A DNA stretch of 27,095 nucleotides from an uncultured Eubacteriales bacterium (GCA_900544705.1 UQWH01000024.1:1-27095), one strand, 5' to 3'. Counted from the first letter of the stretch, positions 1 through 7,376 are shown. The notes: a model not told the origin generated them from the letters alone. Made by a program: numbers and translations.

Positions 1-59
1 TGCATGTGTTAGGCACGCCGCCAGCGTTCGTCCTGAGCCAGGATCAAACTCTCAATAAA
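1..59 (-). rRNA. rrs: 16S ribosomal RNA, 5' end only
   Basis: Read on the minus strand, this is the universal 5' end of bacterial 16S rRNA: AGAGTTTGATCCTGGCTCAG begins at 52 and continues with the GACGAACGCTGGCGGCGTGC block that is typical of Clostridia. Aligning the AGAG of the E. coli gene puts the mature 5' end near 59. The rest of the gene lies outside the window, to the left. The sequence directly shows an rRNA operon starting here and reading out of the window; whether 23S, 5S or tRNA genes follow cannot be seen. Confidence 0.97.
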
Positions 60-306
60 TGGTATCTTAACCGCCGCTCTCGCAGCGCCTAAAATCAATC
101 ATCCATTGAATAATTCGCTCTTAGCTATTACTCAAGAATTTCTTCGTTGGCTATTCTTACACAATCTCAGTAATTTCTCACTGACATCTTTAAGAACAAC
201 TTTAATCTTAATCAAAATCGTCCTTTGGTGTTTCGTTCATGTTTCTCGTTGTTTAATTTACAAGGTACACCCTGTCGCTCGATCGCTCACGCTCTCTCGC
301 GACAGC
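60..306 (-). other. 16S rRNA transcribed leader
   Basis: This gene-free stretch lies between the predicted rRNA transcription start (about 306) and the mature 16S end. Three things are visible. A hairpin with perfect 7-bp arms CTGTCGC/GCGACAG spans 272-305, so it forms the extreme 5' end of the transcript. On the minus strand the segment ACCTTGTAAATTAAAC (about 252-267) resembles the conserved leader segment of Firmicute rRNA operons. A boxA-like TGTTCTTAAA at 189-198 could load the Nus antitermination complex. The short open frames on the plus strand here have no ribosome binding site and are not genes. The role in processing or antitermination is inferred from position. Confidence 0.7.
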
Positions 307-312
307 TTGTAT

Positions 313-341
313 ATGATACCATAAGTTCGCTGCTTTGTCAA
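313..341 (-). promoter_or_regulatory. rRNA operon promoter
   Basis: On the minus strand a perfect -35 TTGACA (336-341) stands 17 nt from a -10 TATCAT (313-318), directing transcription into the 16S leader. Upstream of the -35 (about 342-376) the minus strand is A-rich, which fits an UP element as found at strong rRNA promoters. No second tandem promoter was convincing. Confidence 0.85.
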
Positions 342-439
342 GCAGTTTTTGAAAGATTTTCCCGATTTTTTTCAGGCTCCACATATGCCGTTTTTCGGTT
401 TTCTTCCCCACCAGATATAGATTTTCCAGCTTTTGCTCC

Positions 440-468
440 TTGCATTTATCGTGCTTCTTTGCTATGCT
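440..468 (+). promoter_or_regulatory. promoter of the 22-codon ORF
   Basis: TTGCAT (440-445), a 17-nt spacer and TATGCT (463-468) form a good sigma-A promoter. It is divergent from the rRNA promoter and sits 34 nt before the small ORF, with nothing else to drive before the terminator at 577-608. Confidence 0.7.
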
Positions 469-501
469 GGCGTTGAAAATAATTCTGACGGAGGAAAGAA
501 A

Positions 502-570
502 ATGTCCGGCCGCATTTTGTCCACACTGATCACCTGGCTGATGCTGATCGCCGCCATTGCTGCAAAATAG
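502..570 (+). CDS. 22-residue hydrophobic membrane peptide, unknown function
   Basis: A complete transcription unit surrounds this short ORF: a sigma-A type promoter at 440-468, a strong RBS GGAGG at 490-494 with 7-nt spacing to ATG, and a perfect terminator hairpin starting 7 nt after the stop. The peptide starts MSGRIL, then has an uninterrupted hydrophobic stretch (about residues 5-21, rich in Leu, Ile, Ala with one Trp) and ends in Lys, so it could span the membrane once with Arg4 and Lys22 at the two faces. I do not recognise a family. Size and shape fit small membrane regulators or type I toxin peptides; no antisense promoter clearly opposing it was found, so a toxin-antitoxin reading is speculative. 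It sits between a divergent rRNA operon and a convergent metabolic operon. That it is translated is well supported by signals; its function is unknown. Confidence 0.7.
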   Translation: MSGRILSTLITWLMLIAAIAAK

Positions 571-576
571 CTACAT

Positions 577-608
577 AAAAACGGGAATGCAGATGCATTC
601 CCGTTTTT
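577..608. terminator. bidirectional intrinsic terminator
   Basis: Perfect 10-bp arms ACGGGAATGC (581-590) and GCATTCCCGT (595-604) enclose a 4-nt loop, with AAAA before and TTTT after, so the structure terminates from either side. It ends the 22-codon gene on the plus strand and the femX-alr-aldo/keto reductase operon on the minus strand. Confidence 0.92.
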
Positions 609-615
609 ATATTAT

Positions 616-1722
616 TTACTTTTTTTCAAATTCCTTTGCCACATCTTCCAAAAGCTGGCGGATGGGCAGATGCTGCGGGCAGGCCTTTTCGCATTTTCCG
701 CATTTCAGGCAATCGGAAGCACGTCTGCCGGAGGTAGTGTGCGTCCGGTAGTGATAATCCGCAGTCCAGTCATCATAGAGCTGCTTACTGTTCATCGCCG
801 CAAACAGATCCGGAATTGCAATATGCTGCGGGCAACCGTCCGTACAGTAACGGCAGGCAGTGCAGGGAATCAAATGTAATCCGTTGAAGACCTCTTGTAC
901 ATCCTTTATGGCAGCCAGTTCACGCTTATTCAGCGGCACAAAATTCTTCATATAGCTGATATTATCCTGCATCTGCGCAAGGCTGCTCATCCCGGAGAGT
1001 ACCATACAGATGCCGGGAAAGCCCGCCGCGAAACGGATAGCATAGCTCGCCAGGCTGCCGCCGTGCAGCTCTCTCAGAATCTCAGCCGCTTTTTCCGGCA
1101 AATTCACGAGATTGCCGCCCTTGACCGGCTCCATAACGATCACAGGCTTGCCAAATTTCCGGCAAACCTCATAGCAGGCGCGGCTCTGAACCGTCGGATT
1201 GTCATAATCAACATAGTTGAACTGGATCTGCACGATCTCAATCTGCGGATACTCCGTCAGGATCTGCTCCAGAACCTCAGGGCGGTCATGAAAGGAGAGC
1301 CCGACATGGCGAATCTTGCCCTCCGCCTTCATCTCGAAGGCTGTTTCGTAGGCGCGGCACTCCTTAAAATACTTAAAAACCTCTGCATTCTGCGCATGCA
1401 TCAGGTAAAAATCAAAATACGCCACACCGCAGGCTTCCAGTTGGCTCTCAAGGAAGGGACGGATGTCCTCCTGCTTTTGAAAGAAGGAGTTCGTCAGCTT
1501 ATTCGTCAGAAGATAGCGATCGCGCGGATAGCGGCCGGTAAGACAATCTTTCAGCGCCAGCTCACTTTTACCGTCAAGATAGCCGTGGGCCGTGTCGAAA
1601 TAGTTAAAACCGTTTTCCAGAAAAGTGTCCACCATCCGGCTGGTTTCTTCGGTGTCCACCTCGCCGTCCTTCATCGGCAGGCGCATACAGCCAAAGCCAA
1701 AGTTTTTCTTGATCTTTTCCAT
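616..1722 (-). CDS. aldo/keto reductase with C-terminal 4Fe-4S domain
   Basis: This 368-residue protein joins an aldo/keto reductase TIM barrel to a ferredoxin-like tail. The barrel shows the family tetrad: Asp43 and Tyr48 in FDTAHGY, Lys75 in LLTNK, His109 in YLMHA. The tail has two cysteine clusters, CxxCxxCxxxCP at about 287-298 and again at about 338-349, which should bind iron-sulfur clusters. This architecture is a common family in anaerobic Clostridia, annotated as an aldo/keto reductase or putative oxidoreductase; the physiological substrate is not known. Reduction by NAD(P)H and electron transfer through the clusters are inferred from the domains. It is the last gene of a four-gene minus-strand operon; its ATG lies 2 nt past the stop of the preceding gene and has only a weak RBS, suggesting translational coupling. 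The terminator at 577-608 follows. Confidence 0.92.
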   Translation of the reverse strand: MEKIKKNFGFGCMRLPMKDGEVDTEETSRMVDTFLENGFNYFDTAHGYLDGKSELALKDCLTGRYPRDRYLLTNKLTNSFFQKQEDIRPFLESQLEACGVAYFDFYLMHAQNAEVFKYFKECRAYETAFEMKAEGKIRHVGLSFHDRPEVLEQILTEYPQIEIVQIQFNYVDYDNPTVQSRACYEVCRKFGKPVIVMEPVKGGNLVNLPEKAAEILRELHGGSLASYAIRFAAGFPGICMVLSGMSSLAQMQDNISYMKNFVPLNKRELAAIKDVQEVFNGLHLIPCTACRYCTDGCPQHIAIPDLFAAMNSKQLYDDWTADYHYRTHTTSGRRASDCLKCGKCEKACPQHLPIRQLLEDVAKEFEKK

Positions 1723-1724
1723 TG

Positions 1725-2150
1725 TCAGGTTCTACTTTCGTTTTTCCTGTTTTCTTCCAGCAGTGCGGCTGCCAGAAGCGCATCACGGGTACGGCCATTG
1801 TATAATCCGGCCAGCACGAGAATTCCCATTGCCAGCACGATCGCGCCGGAGAGCAGATAGCGGTCGGCCCAACCGATCAATACGGCAGAGCCAAAATCCC
1901 CCAGAAGATACGCGGCGATCACCACCGCAGCGGCCAGCGCCAGCGCGGCAATGCACAGCTTCCTTGCGCGGCGGAAGCGCAGCGCAAGCGTCCTGCACGG
2001 CTCCTGTGCATATGTTTTCTTCGTGATCTCCGCCCAGCGCGCCGGTTCCTCCCGGCGGAGCTCTTCGGAAAGGGTGCTCAGATACTTCTTTGCCGCTTTG
2101 TTCTTCGGATCGTCCAGTGCGGCTTGCAGTTTGTCAAATTCAATTTCCAT
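1725..2150 (-). CDS. small membrane protein, unknown function
   Basis: The 141-residue product has an Arg/Lys/Glu-rich cytoplasmic-looking N-terminal half (residues 1-62) followed by two strongly hydrophobic segments, about 64-84 and 96-118, and a charged tail. There is no signal-peptide cleavage site, so both ends are probably cytoplasmic. I do not recognise the family. It begins 1 nt after the stop of the alanine racemase-like gene and ends 2 nt before the aldo/keto reductase start, so it is certainly transcribed with them. The tight packing and the cell-wall genes upstream could hint at an envelope role, but that is guilt by association only. Confidence 0.75.
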   Translation of the reverse strand: MEIEFDKLQAALDDPKNKAAKKYLSTLSEELRREEPARWAEITKKTYAQEPCRTLALRFRRARKLCIAALALAAAVVIAAYLLGDFGSAVLIGWADRYLLSGAIVLAMGILVLAGLYNGRTRDALLAAALLEENRKNESRT

Positions 2151-2151
2151 A

Positions 2152-3237
2152 TCATCTATACTGGATCTTCATTCCCTTGACGTGCAGCGGACTGACGGAA
2201 AGCACGGCAGGATCGCCGGCCTTGCAGTCCACCCGGCTGACATCCACCGCCGCGTGCAGCATCCCGATCTGCCCGACCACGGGGCAGTGTTTTCCGCCGA
2301 TCTGCACCGTCAGGCGCCTGCGGCGCAGAAGGCCGCGCAGTCCCGACAGGATCAGATGGATGCAGTCGCGCGCGCGCGTCACGCCGCTCTGCGCGCTGAC
2401 GCCGAAGCCGTTATACCAGCCCACGGGGACAATGGCGACGCGGGTATCTTTTTTCGCTTTCCAGATCGCACCATAGCCCGTGGTGTGCCCCTTCGGCAGG
2501 AGGCGAACCGTGTCGATCTGCGCCTCCACATAGCCCACCGGCCGCAGCCCCGTCTGGAAGGGCATCCGCCCCAGAATGGCGGAGCCGAGCCGCACCGCGT
2601 CGCAGTGCATCTCCGGAAAGCGCAGGAAAGCCGAGGAATTGCAGCAGTGCACCGTGCCGGTTTCGTACCCGGCGGCGCGGATTTTTTGCACAGTCTCCTG
2701 AAATGCCGCAAACTCCGCGCGCGTACGCGCTTCGTTGTTGAACGCGCAGTCAAAATGCGTATAAATGCCGCTGATAGCGATGTGCTTCTCCTCGCGGTAC
2801 AGGCGCAGGATTCCCTCCACGTCCTCCGGCAGGAAGCCGAAGCGCCCCATGCCGGTGTCGATCTTGACGTGCACCTCCGCAACGTCGGCGCGCTGCGCCG
2901 CGATCTCGTTGACCAGCGCCGCCATTTCCGGCGAGCCGACGGTCAAAATTGCGCGCAGGTCGATCAGGCGATTGATCTCCTCTGCATTTTCCACTGAACG
3001 CAGCATCAGGATCTGCGCCGTGTCAAAGCCGTTTTCGCGCAGAAGCTCCGCCTCGCGCACCTCTGTCACACAGAAATGGTCAATGCCGTGCTCCGCAAGG
3101 CGCTGCGCCAGCGGAACAACCCCAAGACCGTAGCCGTTGCCCTTGACCACCGCCCAGATCTGCACATCGCCCGCCTTGCGCTTAAGAAGCTCGATATTAT
3201 AAGACAGGCAGGAATTCTCCACCACATATGCTTTCAT
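2152..3237 (-). CDS. alr: alanine racemase-like PLP enzyme (divergent)
   Basis: Fold-type III PLP enzyme of 361 residues that would interconvert L- and D-alanine (or another amino acid) for peptidoglycan. The PLP lysine is Lys32 in AVVKGNGYG. Asp127/Met130 in KIDTGMGRFG, His161 in YTHF, Arg216 in AVRLGSAILG (pairs with the pyridine nitrogen) and the catalytic tyrosine Tyr255 in GYGA are present. Several C-terminal motifs are unusual: the IPIGYADG motif reads VPVGWYNG, and the substrate-contacting CMDQ motif reads GMLHAA (325-330), with no Asp. The end of the protein is also short, lacking the usual tyrosine-containing tail; usual family length is about 370-390. The RBS GAGGA precedes ATG. It lies 15 nt after a femX-like gene. 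An alanine racemase is the simplest call; a racemase for another residue such as serine remains possible. Confidence 0.82.
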   Translation of the reverse strand: MKAYVVENSCLSYNIELLKRKAGDVQIWAVVKGNGYGLGVVPLAQRLAEHGIDHFCVTEVREAELLRENGFDTAQILMLRSVENAEEINRLIDLRAILTVGSPEMAALVNEIAAQRADVAEVHVKIDTGMGRFGFLPEDVEGILRLYREEKHIAISGIYTHFDCAFNNEARTRAEFAAFQETVQKIRAAGYETGTVHCCNSSAFLRFPEMHCDAVRLGSAILGRMPFQTGLRPVGYVEAQIDTVRLLPKGHTTGYGAIWKAKKDTRVAIVPVGWYNGFGVSAQSGVTRARDCIHLILSGLRGLLRRRRLTVQIGGKHCPVVGQIGMLHAAVDVSRVDCKAGDPAVLSVSPLHVKGMKIQYR

Positions 3238-3252
3238 CGTTTGTCCTCAGAC

Positions 3253-4302
3253 TTACTTTTTCTTTCTGCCGGGGCCGCGCAGGATCTTCCGGCGCAGGTT
3301 GTAGGCAAAGCCGAGCAGCTTGTTGACCGCCGGGCGGAACACGACCTCAATCTCGCCCACGTACTCCACGACCTCACCGCGGAACTTGCGCTTGAACACG
3401 TACAGGCCGTACAGGGGGCTGGACTCGTCCTCGACCGCGGCGATGCCGCCGAAGTCGTACAGGCGGATGCCGTTGGCTGCCGCCGTGGAGATCATCTTCC
3501 ACTGCATGGCGTAGTTCGGCATCTTGTCGCGGTGGCTGTTGGAGCTGGCGCCGTAGAGGTGCAGGCTGCGGTTGCCATAGGTGATGTTGATCGCGCCGGA
3601 GATCGCCTTGCCCTCGTAGTAGCTGAGGTAGAGCTTCAGGTGGTCGCCCATCTCGTCGTACATCCGCTCAAAATAGGACAGCGGACGCACGCTGAAATGG
3701 TCGCGTTCGCAGGTTTCCTGCATGATCTCATAAAATTCCGGCAGGCTCTCGCGTCCGCATTCGCGCACCTCGACACCGAATTTCGCCGCACTGCGGATGG
3801 CATAGCGGGTCTTATAGGGGAAGTGCATGAACATCTCGTCCGGCGTTCTGCCCGCAATATCGAGGATATACACGACAGAGGGCTGGAGGCTGGAGGAAAA
3901 ATCGCTGCCGTCAAACTTGAAGCTGCCGCCCAGCGACTGCATGATCTGCACGAATTCCTCGTCGTCCTTGCGGATGTTCGGGTCCATTTTCAGGACATAG
4001 CTCTTGTATTTCTTGGCAAGGACCTTTGCCCCCTCCATCAGCTCCGCCAGAAGCACCTTGTCATGCGGGTCGCAGACCGGGCCGCGGGGCGCGTACATGA
4101 TGGAATAGCCCATCACGATCGGGCGGATCAGCACCAGCATGCCGGCCTTGATCTTGCCGTCCTCGCCGCGCGCCGCGATGATCTCGGTGATGAATTTATT
4201 CTTGACCTTGCCCCACTCCGGGCTCTGATGGAACATCCCGTTTTCGCTGTGCAGCAGGAATTCTTCGTATTCGCCGTATTGCTCTTTCGTTAAAATCTCC
4301 AA
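3253..4302 (-). CDS. FemX/FemAB-family peptidoglycan aminoacyltransferase
   Basis: The product belongs to the FemAB family, tandem GNAT-fold enzymes that transfer amino acids from aminoacyl-tRNA to the lipid II stem peptide at the inner membrane face. Family-typical segments are FHQSPEWGKVK near the N-terminus, MYAPRGPV, the LKMDPNIR segment, a central RYAIRSAAKFGVEV segment (helical region), and the LYDFGGI plus GLYVFKRKF block near the C-terminus that marks the second GNAT domain. I chose TTG at 4302 (349 residues) because the product then starts MEILTKEQYGEYEEF, as relatives do, and a GGACGG RBS lies upstream; TTG at 4326 is an alternative. The open frame continues to 4479, but that lies upstream of the promoter at 4354-4382. 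First gene of the operon with the racemase. The amino acid transferred is unknown. Confidence 0.85.
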   Translation of the reverse strand: MEILTKEQYGEYEEFLLHSENGMFHQSPEWGKVKNKFITEIIAARGEDGKIKAGMLVLIRPIVMGYSIMYAPRGPVCDPHDKVLLAELMEGAKVLAKKYKSYVLKMDPNIRKDDEEFVQIMQSLGGSFKFDGSDFSSSLQPSVVYILDIAGRTPDEMFMHFPYKTRYAIRSAAKFGVEVRECGRESLPEFYEIMQETCERDHFSVRPLSYFERMYDEMGDHLKLYLSYYEGKAISGAINITYGNRSLHLYGASSNSHRDKMPNYAMQWKMISTAAANGIRLYDFGGIAAVEDESSPLYGLYVFKRKFRGEVVEYVGEIEVVFRPAVNKLLGFAYNLRRKILRGPGRKKK

Positions 4303-4353
4303 TGGAAAAAACCGTCCTTTGTTCAATACTTTTCGCCTGTTTTCCTGATTATC

Positions 4354-4382
4354 ATAATAATCAAACCGAGGGCGCTTGTCAA
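4354..4382 (-). promoter_or_regulatory. promoter of the femX-alr operon
   Basis: Minus-strand TTGACA (4377-4382), 17-nt spacer, TATTAT (4354-4359). A start of transcription near 4347 is downstream of any earlier start codon, which fixes the femX start at a TTG (4326 or 4302). Confidence 0.85.
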
Positions 4383-4426
4383 GTCCGCGGGCGGTTTTTG
4401 CCGCCCCGCCGGACGCAAACAACTGC

Positions 4427-4455
4427 TTGCACGGCGCGGCCGGCTGTGGTATACT
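4427..4455 (+). promoter_or_regulatory. promoter of dihydropyrimidinase gene
   Basis: TTGCAC (4427-4432), 17-nt spacer, TATACT (4450-4455), 38 nt before the start codon. It is back to back with the femX promoter, with 44 nt between the two -35 boxes. Confidence 0.85.
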
Positions 4456-4493
4456 GAAAGCATCCAAAATTACGAACAAAGGAGCTGTCTGGC

Positions 4494-5864
4494 ATGAAAA
4501 AACTACTTCGCGGCGGCACCGTCATCAACGCATCCGGCCGTCAGGCCGCCGACGTCCTCATTGACGGCGAGAAGATCGCCGCCGTCGCGCCGGGGCTTTC
4601 CTGCGCGGATGCGGAGGTCATCGACGTTTCCGGCAAGCTGCTTTTCCCCGGCTTCATCGACGCGCACACACACTTTGATCTGGATGTCTGCAACACAACG
4701 ACCGCCGACGACTTCTGCACCGGCGGCCGCTCCGCACTGCGCGGCGGCACGACCATGATCATCGACTTTGCCTGCCCGAACAAAGGCGAGACTCTGCAAT
4801 ACGGCCTTGACCTGTGGCACAAGAAGGCCGACGGCCGCACCGCCTGCGACTACAGCTTCCACATGACCATAGACGACTGGAACGAGGAGATCATCGCGGA
4901 GCTGCCCAAAATGTTTGAGCAGGGCATTTCTTCGTTTAAGATGTACCTGACCTACCCGGCCATGATGATCGGCGACGAGAACATTTTCCGCGCCCTGCAG
5001 GAGCTGAAAAAGCTGGGCGGCATCGCCGGCGTCCACTGCGAAAATGCCGGGGTGATCGACGCGCTGATCGCGGAAAAGAAGGCCGCAGGCGAGCTCTTCC
5101 CCGCCGCGCATCCGCAGTGCCGCCCGGCCGAGCTGGAGGCCGAGGCCGTCGGCCGCCTGCTGAAAATGGCGAAGCTGGCGGACGTGCCGGTCGTCGTCGT
5201 ACATCTCTCCTCCGCCGCGGGCCTACGGGAGATCGAACAGGCGCGTGCGCTGGGGCAGAAGGTCTTTGTGGAGACCTGCCCGCATTATCTGCTGATGGAT
5301 GACAGCCTGTACTCCAAGCCCGATTTTGAGGGTGCAAAATATGTATGCGCGCCGCCTCTGCGCAAGAAGCTGGACAACGAGGTCCTGTGGAACGCGCTGG
5401 CGACCGGCGAAATCCAGACCGTTTCCACCGACCATTGCAGCTTCACGCTGGCCCAGAAGGCCGCCGGCCGCGATGACTTCACCAAGATCCCCGGCGGTAT
5501 GCCCGGCGTGGAGACCCGCGGCGTGCTGCTGTACACCTACGGCGTGGCGGCGGGCCGCATCACTGCCGAACGCATGGCCGACGTTCTGTCTGAAACACCC
5601 GCAAAGCTCTACGGCGCCTATCCGCGCAAGGGCTGCATCGCGCCCGGCGCGGACGCGGACATCGTGGTCTATGACCCGGAGGGCACGACCGTCGTTACGG
5701 CGGCCGATCAGGCGGCGAATGTCGATTACGCGCCCTTTGAAGGCTATGAGATCGCCGGGCACATCGCCAAGGTCTTCCTGCGCGGCGCGCTCCGCGTGGA
5801 AGAAGGCAGGATCCTGGATGACCGCGGCGGACAGTTCATCCCACGCGGCAAGTGCGAACTGTAA
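4494..5864 (+). CDS. hydA: dihydropyrimidinase / D-hydantoinase
   Basis: A 456-residue cyclic amidohydrolase (amidohydrolase superfamily) that opens dihydropyrimidine or hydantoin rings, a step of reductive pyrimidine breakdown. The binuclear metal site is complete: His58 and His60 in DAHTHFD, the carbamylated Lys149 in SSFKMYLTY, His181 in VHCEN, His237 in VVVHLSS and Asp313 in STDHCSF. Tyr154 in the KMYLTYP segment corresponds to the substrate-binding tyrosine that separates dihydropyrimidinases from dihydroorotases. Length is normal for the family. ATG at 4494 is preceded by AAAGGAG (4478-4484). No dihydropyrimidine dehydrogenase or beta-ureidopropionase gene is adjacent, so the true substrate cannot be fixed. 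Monocistronic between its promoter and a palindromic repeat. Confidence 0.92.
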   Translation: MKKLLRGGTVINASGRQAADVLIDGEKIAAVAPGLSCADAEVIDVSGKLLFPGFIDAHTHFDLDVCNTTTADDFCTGGRSALRGGTTMIIDFACPNKGETLQYGLDLWHKKADGRTACDYSFHMTIDDWNEEIIAELPKMFEQGISSFKMYLTYPAMMIGDENIFRALQELKKLGGIAGVHCENAGVIDALIAEKKAAGELFPAAHPQCRPAELEAEAVGRLLKMAKLADVPVVVVHLSSAAGLREIEQARALGQKVFVETCPHYLLMDDSLYSKPDFEGAKYVCAPPLRKKLDNEVLWNALATGEIQTVSTDHCSFTLAQKAAGRDDFTKIPGGMPGVETRGVLLYTYGVAAGRITAERMADVLSETPAKLYGAYPRKGCIAPGADADIVVYDPEGTTVVTAADQAANVDYAPFEGYEIAGHIAKVFLRGALRVEEGRILDDRGGQFIPRGKCEL

Positions 5865-5876
5865 ATTAGTTGATAA

Positions 5877-5921
5877 TTGACAGTGGACAGTGGGTGAAAT
5901 TTCCCCGCTGTCCACTGTCAA
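5877..5921. repeat. palindromic intergenic repeat
   Basis: Perfect 14-bp arms TTGACAGTGGACAG (5877-5890) and CTGTCCACTGTCAA (5908-5921) enclose 17 nt that can pair further (GGG with CCC). Short outer GTTGA/TCAAC arms extend the stem with small bulges. There is no T-run, so it is not a classic terminator, though it may stabilise the 3' end of the dihydropyrimidinase mRNA. Its internal GACAGTGGACAGTG reiteration looks like a dispersed REP-type repeat; whether copies exist elsewhere cannot be seen here. Confidence 0.75.
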
Positions 5922-6008
5922 CTTTCAACGCTCAACTTGCTTTGTGGAGCGAGATCGTCAAAATTCGACCGTTTTTGCAGTGAATTTCCACAAATATCCC
6001 GAAATTGC

Positions 6009-6037
6009 TTGCTTTTTTTTAGAACACCGTGTATAAT
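6009..6037 (+). promoter_or_regulatory. promoter of dCMP deaminase gene
   Basis: TTGCTT (6009-6014), 17-nt spacer, perfect TATAAT (6032-6037), 36 nt before the start codon. Confidence 0.8.
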
Positions 6038-6072
6038 GCAGCTATCTTCCCAATATTGGAGGCTTGATTTTC

Positions 6073-6567
6073 ATGAGCCGCATTGACAAGGAAAATTACT
6101 ATCTCGACATCGCGGAAACCGTTCTGGAGCGCTCCACCTGCCTGCGTGCAGCCTACGGGGCGCTGATCGTGCGCAACGACGAGATCGTTTCCACCGGCTA
6201 TAACGGCGCGCCGCGCGGCCGCAGCAACTGCTCCGAGCTGGGCTACTGTATCCGCGACCGGCTGAATATCCCCTCCGGCCAGCGCTATGAGCTGTGCCGC
6301 AGCGTTCACGCCGAGACCAACGCCATCATCTCCGCCGCCCGCAGCGAGTGCATCGGCGGGACCATGTACCTCGTGGCAAAGAATTTCGCGGACGACACGC
6401 TGCTGACGAATTTGCAGCCCTGCCCCATGTGCCGCCGGATGATCATCAACGCCGGCCTCTCCAAGGTCGTCATCCGCCGCAGCGAAACCACCTACGACGT
6501 CATCAACGTGCAGGAATGGGTCTTTAACGACGACTCCGTCATCGACCCGAACGAATTTCAGGCATAA
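6073..6567 (+). CDS. comEB: dCMP deaminase (ComEB family)
   Basis: A 164-residue zinc deaminase that converts dCMP (or related cytidine nucleotides) to the uridine form, feeding dTMP synthesis. The zinc and proton-shuttle residues are all present: His79 and Glu81 in SVHAETNAI, Cys117 and Cys120 in QPCPMCRRM. The TGYNGAPRG loop (41-49) is characteristic of the ComEB/dCMP deaminase group, and the insertion with Cys53 and Cys59 may hold a second structural zinc. ATG at 6073 is chosen because GGAGG (6058-6062) lies 10 nt before it; an in-frame TTG at 6064 is too close to that site. Single gene with its own promoter, next to a pyrimidine catabolic gene, so both could act in pyrimidine nucleotide turnover. 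Confidence 0.93.
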   Translation: MSRIDKENYYLDIAETVLERSTCLRAAYGALIVRNDEIVSTGYNGAPRGRSNCSELGYCIRDRLNIPSGQRYELCRSVHAETNAIISAARSECIGGTMYLVAKNFADDTLLTNLQPCPMCRRMIINAGLSKVVIRRSETTYDVINVQEWVFNDDSVIDPNEFQA

Positions 6568-6600
6568 AAAGCACCCGGCGCTGCTTTGCAGCGTCGGGTG
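6566..6600. terminator. terminator between convergent genes
   Basis: Arms CACCCGGCGCTGC (6572-6584) and GCAGCGTCGGGTG (6588-6600) with one G-U pair and a 3-nt loop. On the minus strand the stem is followed by a TTTTT run (6566-6570), making a strong terminator for the EFR1 gene. On the plus strand only a weak T-rich tail follows, but it probably also ends comEB. Confidence 0.88.
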
Positions 6601-6608
6601 TCCTATTC

Positions 6609-7352
6609 CTATAAGTTCTGGCCGATCTCGCTTTCCCGGATGTTCGGGTTGAGATACCGGTCTTTTTTCTTCCGGTTTTTATACACGATGGCCTTCTGCG
6701 GGCAGCGGTGGTAGCAGCCGAGGCAGGCAACGCACCGGTCGGCGAAGCAAATTCTTCCATTTTCCAGCGAGATATTCTGCACGGGGCAGAGCCTTACGCA
6801 TTTCCCGCACTGCACGCAGGCTTCCGTTGCCGAAAAGTCCCGCGCGATCAGGTGCCAGTTTGCCTTGTTCTTTTCATAGAGTGCTCTTCTGGTCTTTCCT
6901 GCCGCGGGCAAATGCACCTCGCCCCGCTGCATGGAGGCGATCAGGCGGTCGATCTTCTTTTCCGCGCGCCGCAGCACCAGCCTGTTGTAAAAGCCCGGCG
7001 TGGAAAAGGTCAGCGTGTAGTTTTCCGGCATGGCGACCGTATAGACGGCCTGAAGCCGCTTTCCATACTGCCGCGCAAACTCGCAGACGAGCCGCTCCGC
7101 GCCGCCTGTCATCCCGCCGTAGCTCAGAACGACCGTCACCTGCGCCGCCGGGGTCATCCGCAGGAAGAAATCATAGGTGTGCACCGGCAGGCCGTAGGAA
7201 TACACCGGCGAAACCAGAACGATCTCCTCGAACTCGCTCCCGTCGCCCGTGTAATCCGGCAGATAGAGAATGCGCCCCAGCAGCTTTTCCCGGATGCGTT
7301 TTGCAAGATACAGGCTGTTTCCCGTCGATGAAAAATACAGAATTCCCCGCAT
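6609..7352 (-). CDS. EFR1-type flavodoxin/ferredoxin protein
   Basis: A 247-residue electron carrier that couples an N-terminal flavodoxin domain to a C-terminal 2x[4Fe-4S] ferredoxin. FMN phosphate loop: FSSTGNS near residue 8; a second FMN-contact segment is SYGGMTGGAE. The Fe-S motifs are CVQCGKCVRLCP and CVACLGCYHRCP, about 40 residues from the C-terminus. This layout is that of the EFR1 family of ferrodoxins common in anaerobic Clostridia; partners are usually unknown. Two ATGs are adjacent (7355 and 7352); the second has the better distance from AGAGGGG. It has a consensus promoter and a terminator of its own, so it is monocistronic. Role in low-potential electron transfer is inferred from family. 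Confidence 0.92.
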   Translation of the reverse strand: MRGILYFSSTGNSLYLAKRIREKLLGRILYLPDYTGDGSEFEEIVLVSPVYSYGLPVHTYDFFLRMTPAAQVTVVLSYGGMTGGAERLVCEFARQYGKRLQAVYTVAMPENYTLTFSTPGFYNRLVLRRAEKKIDRLIASMQRGEVHLPAAGKTRRALYEKNKANWHLIARDFSATEACVQCGKCVRLCPVQNISLENGRICFADRCVACLGCYHRCPQKAIVYKNRKKKDRYLNPNIRESEIGQNL

Positions 7353-7376
7353 CATTTCCCCTCTTTTCGCTTCCTG

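Noticed and set aside
4303..4479. Longer N-terminus for the femX-like protein
   Set aside because: The extension lies upstream of a strong promoter (4354-4382), is not family-like and lacks an RBS.
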